The notes: generated by a model from the sequence alone, not told the origin. Shown: positions 25,278 through 34,942, numbered from the stretch's first letter. The stretch is DNA of 64,000 bases from Acidobacteriota bacterium (GCA_026394055.1 JAPKYZ010000085.1:61184-125183), one strand, 5' to 3'. Program-made: numbers and translations.

Positions 25278-26483
25278 CTACCGCGCCATGCGCCCAAACA
25301 ACTCCTCCGCCACCTTCACCGCGGCCTCCGCTGCTGGCCGGTCGGGCTGTTCGCTTGCGTCGTTGTAGCCTTCCATTTCGCCCTTCGTCCCCCCGTCCTG
25401 GATGACGATGCCATCGCGGCGGGCGAGCATGAACACGCCCTTGTAGAACACGCCGTAGTTCACCTCGGGCTGCGGGATCAGCCAGGCGATCTGGCCGCGG
25501 ACGGGGACGATGGATTCGTCTTTCCACAGGGCGCGGGCGCCGTAGCCGGTGCAGTTGATCAACATTTTTTGGGGCAGCGCGCTGAGTTCGGAGGGCGAAT
25601 GGAACTCCCGCATTTCGAGCTTGCCACCCTCTACCAGAAAGTCGTTCACCAACTGGCGAGAATATCCGGCGACGTTGAACGTCAACCCGGTGTCGCGGCG
25701 GGCGTAGCGGGTGGGGAAGGGGTGGCTGCCGGGGGGCAGCACTTGCGGACGCGGAGTCAGGTCGGCCACGCGGTCCTGGTAGTGCGCAAAGTCGAGCTCG
25801 CCGGGCTGCGCTCCACCACGCGCCCGGCCAAAGCCGCCGCCTTGGGGGCTGTCGTCCGAGAGCATGTAGCGGTCGGTCCACTCAATCGGATTGCCGGACA
25901 TGCCCAGGAAGCTCTCGTAGGTGTGGAACGAGTAGCGGCACATCTTTTCCCACAATGCCGGAAAATCGGGCGATACGGAGCCAGCCAGAGCGACCCGCGA
26001 ATCAGGCGTCCAGGAGCCGGTGGCCCGCGCGGAACGCACCTCCGGCGGACGCTCCTTGGCATAGATGGTCACCTTGGCACCGGCGCGCTGCAGCAGGATG
26101 GCGGCCGTCAAGCCCAACGCGCCGCAGCCGATGACGCCCACTTCGCGCTCACCCGTGGCCATGGCCTTCTCAACCGCCAAGGCGCCCGAGCCCCAGGAGA
26201 GCGACCAGCCACTGCCGCCGTGGCCATAGTTGTGGACGACCGTCTTGTCGCCGACGCGTTCGACATCCAGGCGCGGACCGGCGGCGCGGAACGGGCGCAG
26301 GCAGACGGTGACGCGGAAGATGCGATCCGTATGGGCGCGGATGGGGGCGAGCCTGGGGAGGGGATCGTAGGTGGGCAACGCTCCAGCGGTGGGAGCCGGA
26401 GGTGTCGCCGCCGTCTTCACCTGACGCACGCATCCCGTCAAACCGGCCAACGCCGTACCGCCCAGGAACTGTCGCCGATCCAT
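25278..26483 (-). CDS. D-amino-acid-oxidase-like FAD oxidoreductase, exported
   Basis: A 401-residue flavoprotein. The N-terminus MDRRQFLGGTALAGLTGC joins a Tat-like twin-Arg with a lipobox (LTGC), so it is probably a folded, exported lipoprotein. The FAD-binding motif is GVIGCGALGLTAAILLQRAG (near 139-158), followed by a substrate-binding region and closing GQIAWLIPQPEVNYG and GIVIQDGGTKGEMEG, typical of DAO/DASOX. The HNYGHGGSGW motif usually found near the C-terminus of D-amino-acid oxidases lies before the FAD motif here (residues about 85-95), an apparent circular rearrangement of conserved segments. The gene is single, with convergent vapC 17 bases away. Confidence 0.8.
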   Translation of the reverse strand: MDRRQFLGGTALAGLTGCVRQVKTAATPPAPTAGALPTYDPLPRLAPIRAHTDRIFRVTVCLRPFRAAGPRLDVERVGDKTVVHNYGHGGSGWSLSWGSGALAVEKAMATGEREVGVIGCGALGLTAAILLQRAGAKVTIYAKERPPEVRSARATGSWTPDSRVALAGSVSPDFPALWEKMCRYSFHTYESFLGMSGNPIEWTDRYMLSDDSPQGGGFGRARGGAQPGELDFAHYQDRVADLTPRPQVLPPGSHPFPTRYARRDTGLTFNVAGYSRQLVNDFLVEGGKLEMREFHSPSELSALPQKMLINCTGYGARALWKDESIVPVRGQIAWLIPQPEVNYGVFYKGVFMLARRDGIVIQDGGTKGEMEGYNDASEQPDRPAAEAAVKVAEELFGRMAR

Positions 26484-26634
26484 GGCACCCCTCTATCAAA
26501 CAAAAGTCAAAATTTGGCTGATCCAAGTGCCAATCAGGGGCAGCGGCGGCGCCAGACGGGGCGCCAGCACCTCGGGTAGTGCTTAATTTAGCAAACTGGC
26601 CTGAGCCGCCCGGTGACAACTGAAAACAGGCGGA

Positions 26635-27321
26635 TTAGAAACGGCCGCTCGCACCGGGGAGCTGCCAGATAGGCCCTTCAAACCCGAATTGGGCGAACAG
26701 GGCCCGCGCTTCGTCCACGCTCCACTTGCGCCAGTCAGGGTCCAGGTGACGGCCATACCAGACGGCGGCGAATTCGTAGACCCGTTGAATGGGCTGGGCG
26801 CTGCCACGGGGGATGGCATGCCGTTGGCACCACGCATCAATGGCCGCCTCGGAATCGAACACCAGCATGTTGGCGCAGGTGTAGATGACGTTGTCCCAGG
26901 CGCGCGCCATCGGCACCGGGAAGTGCACCCAGAGCTCTTCTCGCACCCGCTGTTGATCGATGTGGATGGTCACGGGTTGCCCCTCGGCGCCCAGCGTCGT
27001 TGAGATCGTCACCTGGTCTCCACCCAGCAGCGCCGCCACACCCAGTGAGCACCAGGCGCAATTGCCCCACCACAACCGGTCACGCTGGCGGACCACGAAG
27101 GGTGTCGCCGCAGTGGCAAACGGATGGATCACCCAGACCTCGGGCTGGTGTGGATGGAGGACCACGCCATGGTAGCCGGCCAGCGCGCGGAGGGCGTCCG
27201 CCATCTGGTCCACCTCCACCCCGAATGCTTCCGCCAGTCCGGCGCACGACGGCGCGTAGCCTTGATCCACCATGTGGCGCATGATGGCGTGGTGCAGCTG
27301 GCTATGGGAAGGTGTGGCCAT
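26635..27321 (-). CDS. MerB-like protein (organomercurial-lyase fold) lacking the catalytic Asp
   Basis: A 228-residue protein. An N-terminal winged-helix-like part (HHAIMRHMVDQGYAPSCAGL) precedes a MerB domain: HPFATAATPFVVR, WWGNCAWCSLGVAALLG, then VIYTCANMLVFDSEAAIDAW. Cys91 matches MerB Cys96 and Cys149 matches Cys159, but the position of Asp99 (WCALD in E. coli MerB) is Gly94 (WCSLG). An extra Cys (88) is near. Without that Asp, C-Hg protonolysis is doubtful; the protein may bind metals or act on another substrate. There are no other mer genes here. It is monocistronic. Confidence 0.75.
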   Translation of the reverse strand: MATPSHSQLHHAIMRHMVDQGYAPSCAGLAEAFGVEVDQMADALRALAGYHGVVLHPHQPEVWVIHPFATAATPFVVRQRDRLWWGNCAWCSLGVAALLGGDQVTISTTLGAEGQPVTIHIDQQRVREELWVHFPVPMARAWDNVIYTCANMLVFDSEAAIDAWCQRHAIPRGSAQPIQRVYEFAAVWYGRHLDPDWRKWSVDEARALFAQFGFEGPIWQLPGASGRF

Positions 27322-27347
27322 CCAACGAGATTACCGGACGCTGGGCG

Positions 27348-29876
27348 CTACTCCGCCCGCAGGGCAATCATCGGGTCGACTTTGCTGGCCTTGCGTGCAG
27401 GCAGGTAGCTGGCCAGCGCCGCCGCGGCGATCAGCCCCAGGGACACGGCGCCGTAGGTCAACGGATCTCCCGGGCTCACCTCATAGAGCAGCGACTGCAT
27501 CAGCCGGGTTAACGCCCAGGCCGCCGCCAACCCGCTGGCGGCACCAATGGCGGACAGCACCAGGCCATCACGCACAAACATGCCCGTCACACTGGGCAGC
27601 GGCGCGCCCAACGCCAGCCGGATGCCGATCTCGCGGGACCGTTGCGAAACCGAATAGGAGATGACGCCATAGATGCCGATCACACCCAGCAGCAGCGCCA
27701 TCCCGCCCGCAATCGCCAGCAGTGTCATGGTGAACGAAGTCCGCGCCAGCGACTTATCGTAGAGCGCTTGCAGCGTTTGTACATTCGCCAGCGGCAGGTT
27801 GGAGTTTTCGGCCCAGATCGCCTGACGCATCTCGCCCTGTAAGCTGGCAGACCCGGCCCGAGGGGTGCGGATCACAAACGTCACCGTGCGCGTCACAGTT
27901 TCCGAATTGCCCTCGTGACCCTTTTGCAGCAACGGCCAGTACACAATCGCCGGCGGCTTCTGGTCGATGCCGTTGTCCCGAAGGTCAGCGGCCACGCCGA
28001 CCACTTCACTCCAGGAATCCGCCGTCGTAACCCGAATTTGCTTGCCCACCGCAGCCTGGGGATCGCCCCACAGTTCCCTGGCCATGCCCTCGGAGACCAG
28101 CGCCACCGGTGTCCGGTTGTAGGTTTCAGCCCAGGATAGATCCCGGCCCGCGATCAGGCGGGTGCCCACCGTGGAAAAGTAACCGGGCGCCACGTGTTTG
28201 AAGCGCCGGATCGGCGGAATGGAGTTCTCGCGGTATTGCTTGTCCCGCGCATAGATCGGGTCGTTGGATCCGCCAACCATCGGCAGATTACCAGCAAACG
28301 ATACGCTCGACACCCCGGCCAGCGTGGCCAGCCGTTGTGCAATCCGTTCCTGCATCCGGATCGCCAGTTCGTTGTCTTTCACCTGCGCTTCCGGGATGAA
28401 GATGCGCACCGTCTGCAATTGATCGGCGTTGGAGAAACCTGGGTCCACATTGCGCAGCGCCTGCACCGAGCGGATCATCAAGCCGGAGCTGACCAGCAGC
28501 ACCAGCGCCAGGGCCACCTGCACCACCACCAGCAGATTCCGCGCCCGGTGCCGCTCCCGGCTGGTGCTGGCCCCCCGGCCGCCACTGCGCAGCGCCTGGG
28601 CCACCTGAGGCCGGGCATACTTGAGCACCGGGACCATTCCAAAAATCAGGCCCGCCAGCAAGGACACCGCCAGCGTAAACAACAGCACTTCCGGGCCGAT
28701 CGCAATCTGTTCCATGCGGGGCAGCTGCGTAAAGCCGGAACTGGTGAATCCGGTCACCGCCGCATAGGCCACCAAAAGGCCCAGCGCTCCGCCCGCCAAA
28801 CCCAGCAGCAGACTTTCGATCAGCAGTTCCCGCGCAATCCGCGCCCAGCCAGCCCCGAGGGCAGCGCGGATGGCCAGCTCATGCTGACGCCCGTCGGCGC
28901 GCACCAGCAGCAGGTTCGAGATGTTGGCGCAGGTGATCAGCAACACCAGACTCACGGTGGCCATCAGCAGCCACAGCGTCTTGCCGGCGTCGCCCAGCAG
29001 GTCCTGCTTTAACGTCCTCAGGTTCGGCGCCACGCGCGCATCCTCAAACATCTTGAGGCTAAATCCGGGAGGTGGCGGATACAACTGCATCGACCGCTGG
29101 ATCAGCCGCGCCACGTCGGCATTGGCCTGCTCCAACGTCACACCCGGCTTCAGCCGCGCCACGCCTTGACGGCTGAAATTGCCCAGGAATAACTTGTTCC
29201 GGTTGAACCGCATGGGGAATAGCAACGAGAACTTGCGGTCCATAAACCGGAACCCGGCCGGCAGCACGCCTATCACTTCATAGGCGTCTCCATCGGCCAT
29301 GATGCGGCGGCCCAGCACCGAAGGATCACCGCCAAAGCGCGACCGCCAATAGCCATCAGTCAACATCACCGTGCGCGGGCTCTGGGGATCGTCATCAGAT
29401 TCCTTAAAGGCTCGCCCCAGGGCCGGCTCTACCTTCAACATTGGCAACAGGCGGTGTGTCGCGTTTAGAGCGAGCATCTCTTCCGGTGCGGCCAGCCCGG
29501 TGATGCTAAAGCTGCCGCCGTCCCACATCGCCACATCCTCGAACACCCGCCCTTCCTCGCGGTAGGTGAAGTAGAGCGACGGCGACATGTTCAAGTCGGT
29601 AATATTCACGCCGGGCGCCGTCTGCCACAACGCCACCAACTGCTCCGGCTGCGGGTAGGGGAGCGGCTTCAGCAGCACGCCGTCCACGATCGTAAAGATC
29701 GCTGTATTGGCGCCGATTCCGATGGCCAGCGTCAGCACCGCGACGCCCGTAAACAGGGGCGACCGCGCCAAACGCCGCAAGGTGGGGAGCAGTGGATTGA
29801 GGATGGCTGGCAAACGAATCTCCGCGCGGGCAGCGTGACGGGGCCCACTGGTACTCACTACGATTCGCCGGCGCAA
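27348..29876 (-). CDS. ADOP-type ABC transporter permease (MacB/FtsX-like)
   Basis: An 842-residue 'acidobacterial duplicated orphan permease'. It shows [20 protein letters not shown] and [20 protein letters not shown] at the N-terminus, a large periplasmic MacB core, and two FtsX-type membrane modules ([20 protein letters not shown] near the first; [31 protein letters not shown] and [18 protein letters not shown] at the end). About eight membrane helices in all. No ATPase lies next to it, as is usual for these orphans. The start is uncertain: TTG 29876, GTG 29858 and TTG 29813 are possible, the last with GGAGA five bases upstream. Substrates are unknown; peptide or lipid efflux is typical of the superfamily. 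Confidence 0.88.
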   Translation of the reverse strand: MRRRIVVSTSGPRHAARAEIRLPAILNPLLPTLRRLARSPLFTGVAVLTLAIGIGANTAIFTIVDGVLLKPLPYPQPEQLVALWQTAPGVNITDLNMSPSLYFTYREEGRVFEDVAMWDGGSFSITGLAAPEEMLALNATHRLLPMLKVEPALGRAFKESDDDPQSPRTVMLTDGYWRSRFGGDPSVLGRRIMADGDAYEVIGVLPAGFRFMDRKFSLLFPMRFNRNKLFLGNFSRQGVARLKPGVTLEQANADVARLIQRSMQLYPPPPGFSLKMFEDARVAPNLRTLKQDLLGDAGKTLWLLMATVSLVLLITCANISNLLLVRADGRQHELAIRAALGAGWARIARELLIESLLLGLAGGALGLLVAYAAVTGFTSSGFTQLPRMEQIAIGPEVLLFTLAVSLLAGLIFGMVPVLKYARPQVAQALRSGGRGASTSRERHRARNLLVVVQVALALVLLVSSGLMIRSVQALRNVDPGFSNADQLQTVRIFIPEAQVKDNELAIRMQERIAQRLATLAGVSSVSFAGNLPMVGGSNDPIYARDKQYRENSIPPIRRFKHVAPGYFSTVGTRLIAGRDLSWAETYNRTPVALVSEGMARELWGDPQAAVGKQIRVTTADSWSEVVGVAADLRDNGIDQKPPAIVYWPLLQKGHEGNSETVTRTVTFVIRTPRAGSASLQGEMRQAIWAENSNLPLANVQTLQALYDKSLARTSFTMTLLAIAGGMALLLGVIGIYGVISYSVSQRSREIGIRLALGAPLPSVTGMFVRDGLVLSAIGAASGLAAAWALTRLMQSLLYEVSPGDPLTYGAVSLGLIAAAALASYLPARKASKVDPMIALRAE

Positions 29877-30005
29877 AAGTTCCTAATATTGTTTGCCCGC
29901 TTAGTGCTGCTGGGAGAAGTTTTTTTTGCGAGCCACACGGGCGCAACTGGCGCGCGGTGGTGGGCATTCTCGAAAGGTGCTCGCCGCCATCAGCGTCCCA
30001 TGCCA

Positions 30006-31424
30006 TCACCGGATGCGGTAGACGGTATAGGCGGTATTGCTCCAGGTAGGCGTCAGGCCCAGCAGCTTGGTCTTCGATACCACCAGATAGTCGATGCCCC
30101 GGGAGGCCATCAGGGGCACACGCTCCGGTGTGAAGCTGGGCACCAGCATCTCATTCCAGCGGCGCCACCACTCGCGAGAATAGACCGGGAAGTAGTTCAC
30201 TTGTCCGCCGGCCTTCCAGTCGACATACAGTGCGCGCAACGCCCGAGCTCGAAAAACGCCGGGCGCCAGGCGGCGGCCCTCTTCTGGGAACAGGAACACA
30301 GCGCCGGCGGGCGTCGATTGGCGCGCCCATTGAGTGAGCTCACGCAGCGCGGGAGTCTCAATCGGTGGCGGAAGCTTTTGAACAGCGGCCGGATAGAGCG
30401 CAATCGCCAGCCAGAGCACCCGCTCCCACCCGCGGGTCCGGTAGGCCGCCAGCCCCGCCAGGATCACACCGAACAAGATGCAGTAGAGCAAGGCCCGCAT
30501 CGGCTGCAACTGCGGCATCAGCGTCCAGCGCACCTGCTCGAGCAGAAGGTAGGAAGCAGGGAGGGTGAACAGGCCGATCAGCACCATCAGCCCCATCAGC
30601 CGCCGCAACGGGAACTCCGGCCCGAGCCGCCACAGTGCCACCAAGCAGACCACGCAGGCCACCGGGTAGTGCCAGGCATACTGCGCGCCCCACACCGAGA
30701 CCCAGTTGTAGCTGGCACGCATGATCTGGAGCTGGGCATGGTCTTCCGCCAGGCGGCTGAACAGGTTCTGGTGCTCCTGAATGCCCACCTGCTGGGAAGC
30801 GAGCAGGGCCAGCAGTCCTCCGGCGGCCACCAGCGGCAGCCACAGCTTCATCCGCCGCGCGAACACCAGTGCGGCCAGCCAGAACGGCCACACGGCGGGC
30901 GCGTGATAGAGCACAGCGATGCTGCCCGCGGCACCGGCGGCCAGCCAGTGGCCATGGGCGGCGAGGCCCATCGAGAAAAGCAACAGACCGATCGCGTAGC
31001 CCCGGGGCACCGGCTCATACTCGACGCTCAGCACGGCGGGTCCCATGATGGTGGCCCCCGCGCCCGAGATGGCTGCTACCAGCAGAGCCGCCCAGTCCGG
31101 CAGCTTGGCGGCGCGGCCGATCAGGAAAACGCCCACCAGTCCCAACGCGCGGAACAGCAGCTGCTGGCCCTGGAGTACCCATTCAAAATCCGCGCCCGTC
31201 AGCCGCTTCAGCCCGATCGAGACTTCGTCATAGATGGTGAACGTCAGGTGGGCACCAGTAACCAGCAGATCTTGCGCCAGCACGCCCGGGTCCAGCAGAT
31301 GTTCGAAGACAGGGACGTAGATCTGCGTGTCGGATTGCAGGTACGTATGCCCGGGCAGGTACAAAAACTGGAGCAGGGTGAGGACGGCGATCGCGAGCGC
31401 GATCATCAGGTAGCGGAGCGTCAT
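30006..31424 (-). CDS. Multi-pass membrane protein, probable glycosyltransferase-like, unknown function
   Basis: A 472-residue protein with about ten membrane helices, beginning MTLRYLMIALAIAVLTLLQF. A periplasmic loop after helix 1 (LPGHTYLQSDTQIYVPVFEH) has the acidic pair common in membrane GT-C enzymes. The C-terminal soluble domain (about 385-472) contains GAVFLFPEEGRRLAPGVF and RGIDYLVVSKTKL. It resembles uncharacterised acidobacterial proteins but I cannot name a family with confidence. Start ATG 31424 is chosen because the upstream in-frame sequence is shadow of the TPR gene. It probably follows the TPR gene in an operon (20-base gap). Confidence 0.6.
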   Translation of the reverse strand: MTLRYLMIALAIAVLTLLQFLYLPGHTYLQSDTQIYVPVFEHLLDPGVLAQDLLVTGAHLTFTIYDEVSIGLKRLTGADFEWVLQGQQLLFRALGLVGVFLIGRAAKLPDWAALLVAAISGAGATIMGPAVLSVEYEPVPRGYAIGLLLFSMGLAAHGHWLAAGAAGSIAVLYHAPAVWPFWLAALVFARRMKLWLPLVAAGGLLALLASQQVGIQEHQNLFSRLAEDHAQLQIMRASYNWVSVWGAQYAWHYPVACVVCLVALWRLGPEFPLRRLMGLMVLIGLFTLPASYLLLEQVRWTLMPQLQPMRALLYCILFGVILAGLAAYRTRGWERVLWLAIALYPAAVQKLPPPIETPALRELTQWARQSTPAGAVFLFPEEGRRLAPGVFRARALRALYVDWKAGGQVNYFPVYSREWWRRWNEMLVPSFTPERVPLMASRGIDYLVVSKTKLLGLTPTWSNTAYTVYRIR

Positions 31425-31444
31425 CCAGGTGGTGCGGAGGCAGC

Positions 31445-32137
31445 CTACTGAGCGGGCGTCTTTTCCAACTGCTGCTTGGCCCACAGGCGGTTGGGGTTCA
31501 ATTCCAGCGAGCGTTGGAAGGCCTTGCGGGCGTCGGCATTGCGGTTCAACTTGCGCAGAACCACGCCCATCCACAGTTGGGTCTCCGCCGATTTCGGGTT
31601 CAACTTGATCGCCTTTTCGAGATCAGCCAGGGCTTTGTCGGCGCCGCCGCCAAACTGGGCGGGCAGGTAGTAGTTGCCGACACCGTGGCTCATCCAGGCT
31701 TCGGCGGACTTGGGGTCCAGCTCCAGGGCTTTGTTGACGGCCTCCAGCGCGCACTTGCCGTACTTGATGCCCGCCAGCACATTGGCCGGAATCACTTGGC
31801 CGCAAAGCGCTCCGAGGATGCGGTGATGCTCGGCCTTCTTGGGGTCGAGTTGCACCGCCCGTTCGGCCGCCTTGATGCCCGCCTCAGCGGCACGCGCGGC
31901 GCCTTCCTTGTCGCGCAACTCCAGCGCCACTTCTGAAAGATAAGATTCGGCAACGGCCAGGGCATACTGCGCGCTGGCATCATTGGAGCCCCGCTGCGCA
32001 GCGGAGGCGATCGCCGGAATCAGCTTCTCAATCGCCGCCCGATCCTGGGCGTCGCGAGCTTTTTCCAGTTCCGCCGGAGCGGCCAGAGCGGTGGCGGCCA
32101 CGGCAGCGGCAGCCACAAGGGGCATCAACACGCGCAT
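31445..32137 (-). CDS. Tetratricopeptide-repeat secreted protein
   Basis: A 230-residue protein with a signal peptide (MRVLMPLVAAAAVAATALAA), start ATG 32137, supported by AGAGGG ten bases upstream. At least four TPR-like units follow: SYLSEVALELRDKEGAARAA, ALEAVNKALELDPKSAEAWM, ADKALADLEKAIKLNPKSAE and RNADARKAFQRSLELNPNRL. It is a periplasmic scaffold protein. The units are of the usual 34-residue kind with 'LDPKSAE' turns. The downstream gene is a membrane protein. Confidence 0.85.
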   Translation of the reverse strand: MRVLMPLVAAAAVAATALAAPAELEKARDAQDRAAIEKLIPAIASAAQRGSNDASAQYALAVAESYLSEVALELRDKEGAARAAEAGIKAAERAVQLDPKKAEHHRILGALCGQVIPANVLAGIKYGKCALEAVNKALELDPKSAEAWMSHGVGNYYLPAQFGGGADKALADLEKAIKLNPKSAETQLWMGVVLRKLNRNADARKAFQRSLELNPNRLWAKQQLEKTPAQ

Positions 32138-32186
32138 CAATTTTCCCTCTGCATCTCTCACTAGTCTAAACGCGCCCGTCTATTGC

Positions 32187-32247
32187 GTGGCTACTTTACA
32201 GCGTTGCTACTCTACAGCGTGGCTACTTTACAGCGTGGCTACTTTAC
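32187..32247. repeat. Tandem 16-bp repeat, 3.8 copies, at the 3' end of the MFS gene
   Basis: Units GTGGCTACTTTACAGC at 32187-32202 and 32219-32234, a variant (GTTGCTACTCTACAGC) at 32203-32218 and a partial unit at 32235-32247. The last unit lies inside the MFS reading frame and encodes its final residues (HRKVATL) and stop; the remaining units are untranslated copies. There are no spacers, so it is not a CRISPR array. Confidence 0.9.
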
Positions 32248-33433
32248 GGTGGCCCAGCAAAAACCACAGGCTGATGCAAACCAGCAGGGCGCCATTCAAC
32301 CCCAGCGCCACCGGCGCCGTCAGATACGGGATCAGCGCCCCGGTGGCCAGTGAGCCCATCGGCATGCCGCCCCGGAACGCCATATTGTAGATGCTCATCA
32401 CCCGTCCGCGGATGTCGTCGGGGGTGATTAACTGCACCAGCGAACTGATCAGCGCAAAGCACATGATCAGCGCGGCGCCGGCGACAAACACCAGCGCGGC
32501 GGTCACCCATAGGTTGGTGGAGAGTGAAAAGCCCATGATGATCAGGCCCAGCACCGTCATGATCGTCAGCGCCGCCCGGCCCTTCTTCGGCAATTGGCTG
32601 GTGGAGGCCACCAGCAAGGCGCCGCAAATCGAACCCACGCCCGAAATGCTCAACAGCATCGAAAAGGTATCGGAATTGCCCTTCAGCACTTCCTTGGTGA
32701 CCACCGGCAGGAAGATCACCAGCGGGATCGACAGCATCGTCATCAGGAACGCGATGGCGATCAGCGCGGTCATCGCGCTCTGCTGGCGCACAAAGTCCAG
32801 GCCCGACTTGATGCCTTCCAGGATCGTGCCGCTCCGTCCCGTGGGGGTGTAGCGCGGCTTGACGAACCACAGCGAGATGATGACGGCGATGTAGGAGAAG
32901 CCGTTCAGCGTGAAGCACCACTGCGCGCCCAGCGAATGCAGGGTCAACCCGGCCAGCACCGGGCCGATCACGCGGGCCAGATTGAACTGGATCGAGTTCA
33001 GCGCGATGGCGTTCGGCAAGTCCTCCCGCGCCACCAGCGACGGCACCAGCGCCTGATACGCCGGGCCACCGAACGCCTGCGCGACACCGACGATGAACGA
33101 CAGCGTCAGAATGTGCCAGATGGCCACCAGCTTGAAGGCAAACAGAGCCGCCAGCGTAAAGGCGCAGAGTAGCTGCACAATCTGAGAACCAATCAGCAGC
33201 AGACGGCGGTCGTACCGGTCGGCAATCACGCCGCCCACTAGCGAAAGCAGGAAGATCGGGATCTGCCCCAAAAACGCGTCCAGGCCGAGATAAAAGGGCG
33301 AGCCTGAAATCTCCAGCACCAGCCAGTTCTGAGCCGTGGACTGCATCAACGTCCCGATCGAGGACGTGCACGCACCGGCCCACATCAGCAGAAATTCACG
33401 AGACTCGAAGGCCTTGAAGGTGCGCTTGAACAT
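32228..33433 (-). CDS. MFS transporter (MFS_3/enterobactin-exporter-like)
   Basis: A 401-residue, 12-helix major-facilitator protein. N-terminal FKAFESREFLLMWAGACTSS and the loop GGVIADRYDRRLLLIGSQIV (the conserved motif A, GG..aDr.dRR) are clear, as are ALNSIQFNLARVIGPVLAGL and the central VKPRYTPTGRSGTILEGIKSG. This subfamily (MFS_3, once DUF894) exports drugs, siderophores or metabolites. The gene is single. Its last codons are part of a 16-bp tandem repeat, whose expansion seems to have set the present stop. Confidence 0.88.
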   Translation of the reverse strand: MFKRTFKAFESREFLLMWAGACTSSIGTLMQSTAQNWLVLEISGSPFYLGLDAFLGQIPIFLLSLVGGVIADRYDRRLLLIGSQIVQLLCAFTLAALFAFKLVAIWHILTLSFIVGVAQAFGGPAYQALVPSLVAREDLPNAIALNSIQFNLARVIGPVLAGLTLHSLGAQWCFTLNGFSYIAVIISLWFVKPRYTPTGRSGTILEGIKSGLDFVRQQSAMTALIAIAFLMTMLSIPLVIFLPVVTKEVLKGNSDTFSMLLSISGVGSICGALLVASTSQLPKKGRAALTIMTVLGLIIMGFSLSTNLWVTAALVFVAGAALIMCFALISSLVQLITPDDIRGRVMSIYNMAFRGGMPMGSLATGALIPYLTAPVALGLNGALLVCISLWFLLGHRKVATL

Positions 33434-33521
33434 CTAGGGGGCTTAAAGGATCAGGGCCGCGCGAATGGGGAGGCCAGGTCTAGCGTTGACGCTGCCGCAC
33501 GCGCGAACCCCGCGGCCGGCT

Positions 33522-33899
33522 TTACGGCAGCGGTTTCTCCCGATGGATCAAGTGGCAGATGTTGCCGTCACAATCGGTAAAGAAGACAAGGCGATTGCCC
33601 TGGTTGGTAAACGGTTCGCCCAGAAAGTTCACCTTCTGGCCTTGCAGCTGCGCATAGGCGGTGTCGAAGTCATCCGGGATGATGGCCAAGTGGCGGATGC
33701 CTGCGGTCTTCATCTCGTTCACCGGACGCTCGCCCCCATCGGAAGGGATGATCTCCAGCATGGAACCATTGGCGGCCTTCACAAAGAAGTTGCCGGCATA
33801 GGTGAAATTGATGTGGAAGCCCAGATGGTCGACGTACCATTGAGCCAGCTTTTCCGGGTCCGGAGAAGCGATGGCGGTGTGCTCAATTCCTTGGAACAT
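33522..33899 (-). CDS. VOC (glyoxalase/dioxygenase-fold) family protein
   Basis: A 125-residue protein, start ATG 33899 (MFQGIEHTAIASPDPEKLAQ). Tandem beta-alpha-beta-beta-beta modules show HTAIASPDPEKLAQWYVDHL and GIRHLAIIPDDFDTAYAQL, with metal-ligand candidates His8 and, in the second module, His (IRHLAI) and the terminal Glu/His part (GNICHLIHREK). Enzyme and substrate cannot be assigned; the family includes glyoxalase I, dioxygenases and resistance proteins. Its gene converges on none and lies upstream of nothing obvious. Confidence 0.85.
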   Translation of the reverse strand: MFQGIEHTAIASPDPEKLAQWYVDHLGFHINFTYAGNFFVKAANGSMLEIIPSDGGERPVNEMKTAGIRHLAIIPDDFDTAYAQLQGQKVNFLGEPFTNQGNRLVFFTDCDGNICHLIHREKPLP

Positions 33900-33959
33900 G
33901 GTGCTAACCCGAGTGTAGCAGGGCTGTTGCCGGGTGGCCGTCGTTTTCACGACCAGTGT

Positions 33960-34421
33960 CTAGAAAACTGAGAAGCAGAAGACCTGGTTGCTGCCTTCCG
34001 GGCTTAGACAATACTCGCCGATGTCGCAAAATTCCTGCGCTTCCAGCTTGAACAGCCGGTCACCCAGTTTGACGACGCTGATGCGGATGGGACGCGTCGA
34101 GTTGCGCTTGACGACGCGCGGAATCAGCACCTCGCGGCGCCCGCCACGGGCGTCGAACTTGTAGAGCGCGATGCGGTCCGGGTCGATCTTGTCGGCCTTG
34201 ATCACCATGATCGGCTCGGCCAGCGGAGTCTTGGCTTGGGCCGTGGCGCCGCTCACCGAATACAGCGTGTCGTCTTTCTTTTTTTCCTCGGACGCAGTGC
34301 CCGCGTCCATCTCCACCAGCTTGTTGGCGTGGAGCAGGTAAGGAACGTCCGCTTTCGGCGGAACCGGGCCCGTATACTTGGCCGCCTGGGCCAGCAGCAG
34401 CATCGTCAAAACGGCAGTCAT
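33960..34421 (-). CDS. Hypothetical secreted protein
   Basis: A 153-residue protein with a signal peptide (MTAVLTMLLLAQAAKYTG). The rest is soluble: KADVPYLLHANKLVEMDAGT, VIKADKIDPDRIALYKFDA, REVLIPRVVKRNSTRPIRIS, LGDRLFKLEAQEFCDIGEYCL. The pattern suggests a beta-sandwich or lipocalin-like fold with one possible disulfide (CDIGEYC). I recognise no family. It diverges from the cyclophilin gene with a 35-base gap, so the two promoters must overlap. Confidence 0.6.
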   Translation of the reverse strand: MTAVLTMLLLAQAAKYTGPVPPKADVPYLLHANKLVEMDAGTASEEKKKDDTLYSVSGATAQAKTPLAEPIMVIKADKIDPDRIALYKFDARGGRREVLIPRVVKRNSTRPIRISVVKLGDRLFKLEAQEFCDIGEYCLSPEGSNQVFCFSVF

Positions 34422-34456
34422 CTGCTAATACTGTACCGCCAGCCTACACTGGAGGA

Positions 34457-34942
34457 ATGACCAAACAGTACCCGGCCGCCCCGGCCATGTCGATCGATGT
34501 CAGCAAAAAGTACACCGCGACCTTCGAATTGCAGCGCGGCACCGTCGTTTGCGAACTCTTTGCCGAGGCGGCCCCGAACACCGTCAACAACTTCGTGTTC
34601 CTGGCCCAGGACGGCTTCTATGACGGCACCACCTTCCACCGCGTCATCGCGGATTTCATGATCCAGGGTGGCGACCCAACCGCGTCCGGCCGTGGCGGCC
34701 CGGGCTACAAGTTCGCCGACGAATGCCGCCTGCCCGGCACCAAGAAGCACCAGGTGGGCTCCTTGTCGATGGCCAACGCCGGCCCTGACACCAACGGCAG
34801 CCAATTCTTCATCACCCACATCGCCACCGATTGGCTGAATGGCAAGCACACGGTGTTCGGCCAAGTCACCTCCGGCCAGGATGTCGTCAACGCCACCCAG
34901 CAGGGCGACACGTTGAAAAAGGTGACGATCACTGAAGCCTAA
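34457..34942 (+). CDS. Cyclophilin-type peptidyl-prolyl isomerase
   Basis: A 161-residue PPIase with no signal peptide, so probably cytoplasmic. It has the active-site signatures: GTTFHRVIADFMIQGGDP (Arg, Gln, with FHRVI and QGGDP), GSQFFIT and HTVFGQV. It starts MTKQYPAAPAMSIDVSKKY, a slightly extended N-terminus, at ATG 34457 with GGAGGA upstream. Function: cis-trans isomerisation at proline. Length is usual for short bacterial cyclophilins. Confidence 0.95.
   Translation: MTKQYPAAPAMSIDVSKKYTATFELQRGTVVCELFAEAAPNTVNNFVFLAQDGFYDGTTFHRVIADFMIQGGDPTASGRGGPGYKFADECRLPGTKKHQVGSLSMANAGPDTNGSQFFITHIATDWLNGKHTVFGQVTSGQDVVNATQQGDTLKKVTITEA

Noticed and set aside
29835..31451. A 538-codon open frame on the plus strand across the membrane-protein gene
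   Set aside because: It is a GC-rich antisense shadow: no ribosome site, Gln/His-rich nonsense composition and no recognisable motif, while the minus strand encodes a coherent multi-helix protein.
32187..32247. Possible CRISPR fragment
   Set aside because: Units are contiguous with no spacers, and one lies within a coding sequence.
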